Of a DNA stretch of 48,000 nt, positions 41,239 to 48,000 are shown piece after piece. This DNA comes from Bacteroidia bacterium (GTDB taxonomy: Bacteria > Bacteroidota > Bacteroidia > NS11-12g > UBA9320), in NCBI GenBank assembly GCA_028247315.1, contig JAOKFZ010000007.1, forward strand, positions 1 to 48,000, read 5' to 3'. The notes under the pieces are model-generated. The model ran no database searches. It was not told the origin of the DNA and worked only from the letters and a program-made list of their open reading frames with translations. The translations under genes were made by a program, and so were the position numbers. How positions within the stretch are numbered: the stretch's first letter is position 1; each line of letters begins with the position of its first letter.

Positions 41239-44200
41239 ATGTCTTCAAATAAGTATTGGAAAGGTGTAGAAGAGTTAGACCAAACACAAGAGTTTGTATC
41301 TTCTAATGCCAACGAATTTTCAGAAGGACTACCATTAGAGCAAGTTTTTTCAAACGACGACTCTACAAGAGCCAACAGAAGAGACTTCTTAAAATATTTC
41401 GGTTTTGGACTAGGAGCCGTTACGCTTGCAGCGTGTAACAAAGCTCCAATTAAAAAAGCAATACCATACGTTGAGAAACCAGACAATGTCACTCCAGGTG
41501 TTCCCCTTTACTACGCAAGTAGTTCTGTTAGTAATACAGAAGGATTTCCTGTGCTTGTAAAAGTACGTGAAGGTAGACCAATTAAATTTGAGCCAAACAA
41601 AGAAGCTACATATTTTGGCGGCGGTCTCGATGGTTTAGGTCACTCTGCTCTTCTTTCCTTGTACGACACCAATCGTCTGAAAGGGGCAATGGTTGCAGGA
41701 AAGCGAAAACCAATTGCTTGGAAAGATTTTGATAAAGAAATAGTAACCGCATTAAATAAAGTAAAAGCAGCTGGCAAATCAATAGCTATAGTTACAGACG
41801 GTAGCACAAGTTTACTTAGCCAACAAGCTATTGCAGACTTTTCTGCTACGTACAACAACACGGATGTAGTTTCGTATGAGCCTATATCGTATTCTGGTAT
41901 TACGAGGGCAAACAATGCCTCCTTTGGTAAAGCTATCATTCCAGCTTACAACTTTCAAAATGCAGATGTAATTGTAAGTTTTGGTGCAGATTTCTTAGGT
42001 ACTTGGATAAGCCCTATCAAGTTCCACTCAGATTACAGCAAAAACAGAGTACCTAAAAACGGTAAAATGTCGAAGCATTATCAGTTTGAATCGATTATGT
42101 CTCTTACAGGTAGTAATGCCGATGTACGTGTTCCCATGAAAATGAGTAATGTGGGTCAACACCTTGTAGCTCTCTACAGAGAACTAGGTGGGGCTACTCC
42201 TCACAAAGGAATGGAAGTAGCGGGTAATAATATTAAAAACGCTGCGGAAGAACTCAGAGCTGCAGGAAACAAAGGACTTGTAGTATGTGGAAGTAACAAT
42301 GAAGCAGACCAATTATTAGTGAACGCTATTAATATGATGCTGGGTGGTTATGGTACTACCATTGACACCACAAACTACTATATGGGACAGAATGCAGATG
42401 AAGCAGCATTTACTTCGTTCCTTTCCAAGGCTAAGAGCGGTGCTTATGGTGCTGTAATTACATTGGGTTCTAATCCAGTTTATAGTTACTCAGGAGCAGA
42501 AGATATATTAGCTAAAATACCTCTACGTATCAGTACGAGTATTACAATGGACGAGACTTCGAGTAATGCTACGCACGTTGCTACTGATCTGCATCCACTA
42601 GAAAGTTGGGACATAAAACAACCATATAAGGGTAGATTTATATTGGCTCAGCCAACTATATCTCCTGTCTTTGAAGGAAGACAGGCATCCAGCTCACTTG
42701 CTGCTTGGGCAGGGGCAGATGTGTCTGAAAAGAACGAATTATCTCACGCATACAAGTACGCCAAGAAAGTATTTTCTAGTGCAGTAGGCGGTGACTTTAA
42801 CAAGGCATTAGAACTGGGAGTTGTAGAAAACACTTCTTCACCTAGTGTGCCTTCATTTAATATAACAGGTGGCGAAGCAGCAGATGCTCTCGCTACCAAG
42901 AAAGGATCAGCAACAGAGCTTGTTCTTTATCAAAAAGTAGGTGTACGAGACGGTGCTTATGGAAATACTCCTTGGGCTCACGAAATGCCCGATCCAGTAA
43001 GTAAGGTGACTTGGGATAATTACCTAACGATGTCTATGCCAGATGCGAAAGCAAATGATATATCTACAGGTGATGTTGTAAAAGTAACTGTACCTACAGG
43101 CAGTATTCAAATACCTGTACTTATACAACCAGGACAGACAAAGTCCACCTACGGAATAGCGTTGGGTTATGGAAGAGTACTTCCAGATGATGTGAAAAAT
43201 GATCTTAAGGATTTGGGTCAAAATGCATATCCGCTAGTAGATATGAAAGGTGGTTTTGCTGATTATACTATTGGTGATGTGAAAATTGAAAGAGTAACGG
43301 GTGCTTCAACATACGAATTTGGTATTACCCAAACGCACTATTCTATAGAGGGAAGAGATATCATACGTGAAGCTACCTTAGATGAGTATAATATAGATCC
43401 ACTAGCAGGAAGTCATGTTCACAAGCCTAAAATGATCTCCTTGTGGGACGATTACGATTATAGCAAGGGACACCATTGGGCTATGGCTATAGACCTAAAC
43501 TCCTGTACTGGATGTAGTGCATGTATAGTATCGTGTAGCATTGAAAATAATGTACCTATAGTAGGACGAGATGAGGTAAGACGTAGACGCGAGATGCATT
43601 GGTTGCGTATCGATAGATACTATAGTTTTGAAGCTCCAACTAAAAAAGACTTAGAATTAAGCATTGTACACGGTGGAGATCAAACAGTAGAAGCAGGAGA
43701 GCAAATGACCAAAGAAAAGGTTATGGAGGCTTACTCTGAAGCATCTGAAGATAAAAGTACCGCGTATAACTACTACGAAAATGTAAAAGTAGCACACCAG
43801 CCAATGATGTGCCAGCACTGTGACAACGCTCCTTGTGAGACAGTATGTCCGGTACTAGCTACTACACACAGTAGTGAAGGTCTTAACCAAATGACCTACA
43901 ATAGATGTATTGGTACCAAGTATTGTGGTAATAACTGCCCATACAAGGTGCGTAGATTCAACTGGTTTAGGTATAACGAAAACGAGAAATTTGACTATCA
44001 CTTCAGTAATGACCTCGGTAAAATGGTCATTAATCCCGACGTAACTGTACGTTCTAGAGGAGTAATGGAAAAATGCAGTTTCTGTGTACAACGTATCCAA
44101 TCTACTAAGCTCACCGCTAAGCGTGAGAACCGTAAAATGAATACCGATGAATTCACTACGGCTTGTGCTCAGACATGTCCTTCAAATGCAATTGTATTTG

Positions 44201-44352
44201 GCGACCTAAACGATAAAAGCAGTGAAATAGCTCAGCTATACGCTAACGATAGATCTTACCATGTACTAGAGGAACTAGGTGTAAAACCATCTGTTCAGTA
44301 TATGACTAAGATTAGAAATACGAAAGCAACTTCAACCAAAAAAGCTCACTAA
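41239..44352 (+). CDS. actB: Alternative complex III subunit ActB, Fe-S/molybdopterin-like protein
   Basis: The 1037-residue protein has a Tat-type leader with twin Arg47-Arg48 in RRDFLKYFGFGLGAVTLAAC. The first 700 residues have the fold of the molybdopterin-oxidoreductase family but probably no molybdenum. The last 300 residues are ferredoxin-like with four Fe-S cluster motifs: LNSCTGCSACIVSCSIE (about 753), MMCQHCDNAPCETVCP (about 857), RCIGTKYCGNNCPYK (about 889) and KCSFCVQRIQ with ACAQTCPSNAIVFG (about 945-985). It relays electrons from the quinol site to ActA and ActE. It follows actA after 24 bp. Confidence 0.96.
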   Translation: MSSNKYWKGVEELDQTQEFVSSNANEFSEGLPLEQVFSNDDSTRANRRDFLKYFGFGLGAVTLAACNKAPIKKAIPYVEKPDNVTPGVPLYYASSSVSNTEGFPVLVKVREGRPIKFEPNKEATYFGGGLDGLGHSALLSLYDTNRLKGAMVAGKRKPIAWKDFDKEIVTALNKVKAAGKSIAIVTDGSTSLLSQQAIADFSATYNNTDVVSYEPISYSGITRANNASFGKAIIPAYNFQNADVIVSFGADFLGTWISPIKFHSDYSKNRVPKNGKMSKHYQFESIMSLTGSNADVRVPMKMSNVGQHLVALYRELGGATPHKGMEVAGNNIKNAAEELRAAGNKGLVVCGSNNEADQLLVNAINMMLGGYGTTIDTTNYYMGQNADEAAFTSFLSKAKSGAYGAVITLGSNPVYSYSGAEDILAKIPLRISTSITMDETSSNATHVATDLHPLESWDIKQPYKGRFILAQPTISPVFEGRQASSSLAAWAGADVSEKNELSHAYKYAKKVFSSAVGGDFNKALELGVVENTSSPSVPSFNITGGEAADALATKKGSATELVLYQKVGVRDGAYGNTPWAHEMPDPVSKVTWDNYLTMSMPDAKANDISTGDVVKVTVPTGSIQIPVLIQPGQTKSTYGIALGYGRVLPDDVKNDLKDLGQNAYPLVDMKGGFADYTIGDVKIERVTGASTYEFGITQTHYSIEGRDIIREATLDEYNIDPLAGSHVHKPKMISLWDDYDYSKGHHWAMAIDLNSCTGCSACIVSCSIENNVPIVGRDEVRRRREMHWLRIDRYYSFEAPTKKDLELSIVHGGDQTVEAGEQMTKEKVMEAYSEASEDKSTAYNYYENVKVAHQPMMCQHCDNAPCETVCPVLATTHSSEGLNQMTYNRCIGTKYCGNNCPYKVRRFNWFRYNENEKFDYHFSNDLGKMVINPDVTVRSRGVMEKCSFCVQRIQSTKLTAKRENRKMNTDEFTTACAQTCPSNAIVFGDLNDKSSEIAQLYANDRSYHVLEELGVKPSVQYMTKIRNTKATSTKKAH

Positions 44353-44357
44353 TTAAT

Positions 44358-45704
44358 ATGTATTCAGCAGATATAAGACAGCCGCTCGTAACCGGCGGAA
44401 AAACGTACTCAGATGTCACGGCTGACATCTGTAGACCTATTGAAAACAAACCTACCAATTCTTGGTGGTTAGGTTTTTCTATAGGTGTAGTACTCTTACT
44501 CGTCCTAGCAGGCACATTAGCTTGGACCGTATGGGAAGGTATAGGTACCTGGAATACCAATAAGTCTGTAATGTGGGGTTGGGATATTACCAATTTTGTA
44601 TTTTGGGTTGGTATAGGCCATGCGGGGACATTGATTTCTGCGGTACTATTACTCTTTAGACAAAAATGGAGAATGTCGATAAACAGATCGGCAGAGGCAA
44701 TGACAATATTTGCGGTATTCTGTGCAGCAATATTTCCTTTGTTTCACATGGGACGTGTATGGTTAGGCTTCTGGCCTCTCCCACTTCCAAATGCCTTTGG
44801 TTCTCTTTGGGTCAATTTTAACTCACCTCTGTTATGGGACGTGTTTGCGATATCTACTTATCTATCCGTATCCTTGGTGTTTTGGTATCTAGGACTTATA
44901 CCAGATATTGCCACAGTAAGAGATAGAGCTACTTCTAAAGCCAGAAAATACTGGTATGGCTTTTTCGCGATGGGATGGAACGGTTCTGCTAAGTCGTGGG
45001 GACGTTATGAGGTTGTCGCACTTATCTTAGCAGGTATTTCTACTCCACTTGTACTCTCAGTACACACCATTGTATCTATGGATTTTGCAACATCTGTAAT
45101 ACCTGGTTGGCACACTACTATATTTCCTCCATATTTCGTAGCAGGAGCTATTTTCTCCGGTTTCGGAATGGTACTCACACTTCTTCTTATTGCAAGACAC
45201 GTGATGAACTATCAAGATTATATAACTAAGGAACATCTAGAAGCTATGACAAAGGTTATACTTCTTACAGGTTCTGTAGTTGGTTTAGCTTATATCACCG
45301 AATTTGTAATTGCAGCATACTCTGGATATGAGTATGAGCAATATGCATTTGCCAATAGAATGTTTGGACCTTATGCATGGGCATATTGGACTATGATGTT
45401 CTGCAACCTTATGGCACCACAAGTATTTTGGAGCAAATGGGCACGAACCACACCTTGGTTCATTTTCGTCATCTCTATTGTGGTAAACATAGGTATGTGG
45501 TTTGAACGTTTTGTAATTATCGTAACCTCACTACACAGAGATTTCTTACCAAGTAGCTGGGTAATGTATCACGCTACATGGGTAGAGGTAGGTATATTCT
45601 TAGGAACATTTGGTTTGTTCTTCACATGCTTCTTCTTATTCGCTAAATTCTTGCCTGTAATCAATATGGCAGAGATCAAAACTATCATAAAAGACAAAGA
45701 GTAA
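44358..45704 (+). CDS. actC: Alternative complex III subunit ActC, NrfD-like quinol-binding protein
   Basis: The 448-residue protein has about ten membrane helices of the NrfD/PsrC family. It starts with a soluble MYSADIRQPLVTGGKTYSDV tail and has helices such as SWWLGFSIGVVLLLVLAGTL, then HAGTLISAVLLLFRQKW near 95 and FPLFHMGRVWLGFWPLPLPN near 130. It contributes a quinol site and a proton path. It follows actB after 5 bp. Confidence 0.95.
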   Translation: MYSADIRQPLVTGGKTYSDVTADICRPIENKPTNSWWLGFSIGVVLLLVLAGTLAWTVWEGIGTWNTNKSVMWGWDITNFVFWVGIGHAGTLISAVLLLFRQKWRMSINRSAEAMTIFAVFCAAIFPLFHMGRVWLGFWPLPLPNAFGSLWVNFNSPLLWDVFAISTYLSVSLVFWYLGLIPDIATVRDRATSKARKYWYGFFAMGWNGSAKSWGRYEVVALILAGISTPLVLSVHTIVSMDFATSVIPGWHTTIFPPYFVAGAIFSGFGMVLTLLLIARHVMNYQDYITKEHLEAMTKVILLTGSVVGLAYITEFVIAAYSGYEYEQYAFANRMFGPYAWAYWTMMFCNLMAPQVFWSKWARTTPWFIFVISIVVNIGMWFERFVIIVTSLHRDFLPSSWVMYHATWVEVGIFLGTFGLFFTCFFLFAKFLPVINMAEIKTIIKDKE

Positions 45705-45705
45705 T

Positions 45706-46314
45706 ATGATTGATAAAAGTATATTATTAGATGATAAAACATTTACTGTAGGCATTTTTGATGACTCAGATAAACTACTGAATGCCGTAGGCACACTAAA
45801 AAAGAAAGGTGTAAAGATATTTGATTGTTACACTCCTTTCCCGGTGCATCATTTAGACAGGGCTTTAGGGTATGAGAGAACTAATATTTCAATAGGAGCG
45901 TTCTTATGTGGTCTATTGGGATCCCTTACAGGTTTCACCCTAGCATATTCTATGAATGTGGTAGATTGGCCAATGATAATAGGCGGCAAACCACAGGATA
46001 TATCTGTATTTACATCATTTATTCCTGTCATATTTGAGCTTACTATACTCTTTACCGCTTTTGGTATGGTAATATTATTCTTTGCCCGTACCAGAATGAT
46101 ACATGGTATCAAAGAAGATTTGCTATCAAGAAGGCAAACGGATGATCATATGGTATTAGCCATAGATAATGGAGAGCCACAAGATATGTCGGCAAGCGAA
46201 ATACAATCTCTACTCGCTAGCGAAGGAGCTATAGATGTAGATGCTTCTCGAACGTCTTTCAATACGTCACTAACGGATGAAGATGAACTTGCTAAACAAT
46301 TAATGACAAAATAA
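45706..46314 (+). CDS. actD: Alternative complex III subunit ActD (DUF3341)
   Basis: The 202-residue protein has a soluble N-terminus (FTVGIFDDSDKLLNAVGTLK and VKIFDCYTPFPVHHLDRAL), two membrane helices (about 65-85 and 105-128, LLGSLTGFTLAYSMNVVDWP), and a C-terminal soluble tail. This is the DUF3341 pattern of ActD, a structural subunit. It is 1 bp after actC. Confidence 0.95.
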   Translation: MIDKSILLDDKTFTVGIFDDSDKLLNAVGTLKKKGVKIFDCYTPFPVHHLDRALGYERTNISIGAFLCGLLGSLTGFTLAYSMNVVDWPMIIGGKPQDISVFTSFIPVIFELTILFTAFGMVILFFARTRMIHGIKEDLLSRRQTDDHMVLAIDNGEPQDMSASEIQSLLASEGAIDVDASRTSFNTSLTDEDELAKQLMTK

Positions 46315-46318
46315 TCCG

Positions 46319-46996
46319 ATGAAACTAACCAATATATTAAAGTACGGAATTATCCTTGGCATACCTACACTTAGCATGGTATCCTGCGTAAGTTCTGGAG
46401 ATAATCCAGGAATAGAGTATGCACCAAACATGTATATCTCTCAAGCATACGAGCCGTTTAGTCAAGACAAAAAATTTAATAATAATCCCAATGGAATGAC
46501 AATGAGACTTCCTGTAAATGGAACTGTTGCTCGTGGTCAAGCTTCTTTCATATATCCGCACTCCAATACCGGTGATGGATATGCCGCAAGTGCTGAATAC
46601 ACTCCATGGACCTCTGCAACAACTGACAATGTAGAAGAAGGAAAACGTTTATACAATATCTACTGCTGGCACTGCCACGGTAAAAAAGGTAAAAATGATG
46701 GTCCTATTTTCAAAGACAAAAAAATGCCTGCTCCATCATGGCCTAATTACCAGTCTGACTATATCAAAGAACTGCCACTTGGGAAAGCATACCATACTAT
46801 CACATATGGCAAAGGTCTTATGGGTTCGCATGCATTTATGCTAGATCCTGAAGAAAGATGGAAAGTGATACACTTCGTAAAGTCTTTGGCATTCGGAGAC
46901 GATTTCACCTATGCTACTGAGCCTTCTCTTCCCTCAGAAAATACTACACCCGAAGGTAGTGAAATACTAGACTTAAGTGCTACAGATCACCAATAG
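46319..46996 (+). CDS. actE: Alternative complex III subunit ActE, monoheme cytochrome c lipoprotein
   Basis: The 225-residue protein has a lipoprotein signal ending SMVSC (Cys23) and a single heme motif CWHCH in YNIYCWHCHGKKGKNDG near residue 115. The axial Met is probably in the LMGSHAF region near 165. It passes electrons from the complex to the terminal oxidase or soluble cytochrome. It lies 4 bp after actD. Confidence 0.94.
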   Translation: MKLTNILKYGIILGIPTLSMVSCVSSGDNPGIEYAPNMYISQAYEPFSQDKKFNNNPNGMTMRLPVNGTVARGQASFIYPHSNTGDGYAASAEYTPWTSATTDNVEEGKRLYNIYCWHCHGKKGKNDGPIFKDKKMPAPSWPNYQSDYIKELPLGKAYHTITYGKGLMGSHAFMLDPEERWKVIHFVKSLAFGDDFTYATEPSLPSENTTPEGSEILDLSATDHQ

Positions 46997-47039
46997 CAGA
47001 ATAGTAACAGAAATTAATTTATAATCGAAACTCAATACA

Positions 47040-48000
47040 ATGGGACACCATATAATACAAGAAGTATCGCAAGAAAAATTTGAATTCACAGGAAGAGCTA
47101 AGATGATTGCCATCGGACTTTTCGTAATAGGAGCTATACTCGCGGGTGTAGGTGCTATGGATGTGAAAAATCATTGGGATAGCATCGGTCATCATGCTAC
47201 AGAAGAAGTACATGTAGATGAAGCTATAGAATCTCACGAAGAAGCTCGACATGGAGATCATCACGCAACTCTTGCACAAGACGAACACGGTCATGTTGGG
47301 GAAGGCACTAAAGAGCTACACACAGACGCTGACCATCACGGAGAGACTGTTGACGGACACCACGGACCTACTTGGATGACGAGAATATGGGCCAATCTTC
47401 TATTGAATAGTTACTATTTCTGGTTATTTGCTGTGTCAGCATTGTTTTTTATAGCAGTAAACTATGTAGCCAATGCAGGATGGGCAGTAATGCTTAAACG
47501 TGTTATGGAAGCTCAAACGAGTTACTTGTACCTGGGTTCGGCAATACTACTAGCTGTAGTAATCGGTAGTAGAAAGACACTTTATCACTGGGTACAGTAT
47601 TTCGACGATCCATCAGCTCCAACAGATGCTATATTGGAAAGTAAATCTTGGTTACTTAACAATACGTCACTTTTCTTCTTCATACCTTTCGTACTTATAT
47701 CTTGGATACTAATACGTATGAAGCTAAGAAACAATAGCATATCAGAAGACAAAGATAAAGGACTTAGTATGTTCAAAAGCTCTACTAAGTGGTCTGCATT
47801 CTTTATTTTCTTTTTCGCGTTTACTTTCTCAGCTCTATCATGGTTAATCATTATGAGCTTAGACGCACACTGGTACTCAACTATGTTTTCGGTATATAAC
47901 TTTGCTATCTCTTTTGTGACAGGATTGTCTGTCATGATGGTTATTGTTCAATACCTCAAAGCTAAAGGCTACATGGAAATGGTGTCAGACGAGGTAGTAC
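47040..48000 (+). CDS. actF: Alternative complex III subunit ActF (partial, C-terminus outside window)
   Basis: The first 320 codons of ActF start at ATG 47040, 43 bp after actE, and run off the right edge. ActF is a membrane subunit related to ActC. Visible helices lie near residues 22-40, 120-140, 155-170, 208-225 and 250-270. Between the first two helices is an unusual His-rich and acidic segment (about 45-115). The C-terminal portion and any downstream cytochrome oxidase genes are not seen. Confidence 0.93.
   Translation, partial: MGHHIIQEVSQEKFEFTGRAKMIAIGLFVIGAILAGVGAMDVKNHWDSIGHHATEEVHVDEAIESHEEARHGDHHATLAQDEHGHVGEGTKELHTDADHHGETVDGHHGPTWMTRIWANLLLNSYYFWLFAVSALFFIAVNYVANAGWAVMLKRVMEAQTSYLYLGSAILLAVVIGSRKTLYHWVQYFDDPSAPTDAILESKSWLLNNTSLFFFIPFVLISWILIRMKLRNNSISEDKDKGLSMFKSSTKWSAFFIFFFAFTFSALSWLIIMSLDAHWYSTMFSVYNFAISFVTGLSVMMVIVQYLKAKGYMEMVSDEVV

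Noticed and set aside
1-48000. tRNA, rRNA, CRISPR arrays, insertion sequences, phage or toxin-antitoxin genes
   Set aside because: I looked on both strands and found no clover-leaf, spaced repeats, transposase or phage protein; the gene content is uniformly chromosomal.

Overview
This window comes from a low-GC member of the Bacteroidota. Several independent signs agree: most promoters have the TAnnTTTG -7 box of this phylum, Shine-Dalgarno sequences are scarce, PorQ and a cargo protein of the type IX secretion system are present, the respiratory genes encode alternative complex III, and small phylum-specific families (DUF5522, DUF6952) occur. The dnaX ATPase lacks the usual four-cysteine zinc module, which recalls Flavobacteriia, but I cannot name a genus. 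The layout is ordinary chromosomal housekeeping. I see no rRNA, tRNA, CRISPR array, insertion sequence or prophage.

Layout. 1-1.6 kb (minus): a NamZ-like muramidase upstream of rpmB and rpmG, with rpmG cut by the window edge. 1.65-6.0 kb: an FtsX-type permease, a DUF5522 mini-protein overlapping a voltage-gated K+ channel gene, a decayed outer-membrane beta-barrel gene behind rnhB, and a methyltransferase. 6.1-9.2 kb: dnaX, split by an A10 slippery run into gamma and tau frames, then rpsF-rpsR-rplI. 9.3-14.4 kb: a MacB-type permease, a three-gene operon that includes a 5'-nucleotidase split into two genes, and dnaA. 14.4-19.1 kb: a DUF975 membrane protein, typA, an LpxL-like acyltransferase, a TylF-like methyltransferase and a gamma carbonic anhydrase. 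19.2-22.7 kb: a phosphate-type porin and a Na+/phosphate cotransporter. 22.8-24.3 kb: AhpC-type peroxiredoxin converging on thioredoxin-DUF6952. 24.4-31.5 kb: a HEAT-cyclophilin lipoprotein, a three-gene lipoprotein-type ABC exporter, porQ and cmk. 31.9-39 kb (minus): a type IX cargo protein, a TPR-CAP protein, an ABM-like protein and a SAM hydrolase. 39-48 kb: phoH, then actABCDE and most of actF.

How the genes work together. The porin probably admits phosphate through the outer membrane and the Na+/Pi symporter carries it inward. Both are preceded by ATAACA-type half-sites 11 bp apart, a candidate Pho box. The ACIII genes form a quinol:cytochrome c oxidoreductase. The three ABC genes form one exporter or lipoprotein-sorting unit.

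Most notable observations: (i) the dnaX A10 run with an open -1 frame downstream; (ii) a beta-barrel gene with two in-frame stops and no frameshift; (iii) many promoters whose -7 box lies only 4-9 nt from the start codon, implying leaderless or nearly leaderless mRNAs, including a divergent pair 3 bp apart and one embedded in a terminator T-tract; (iv) candidate Pho boxes; (v) an orphan signal-peptide ORF directly before actA; (vi) a histidine-rich segment in ActF. I see no wholly new multigene system. The dnaX recoding site and the leaderless architecture are the best leads.
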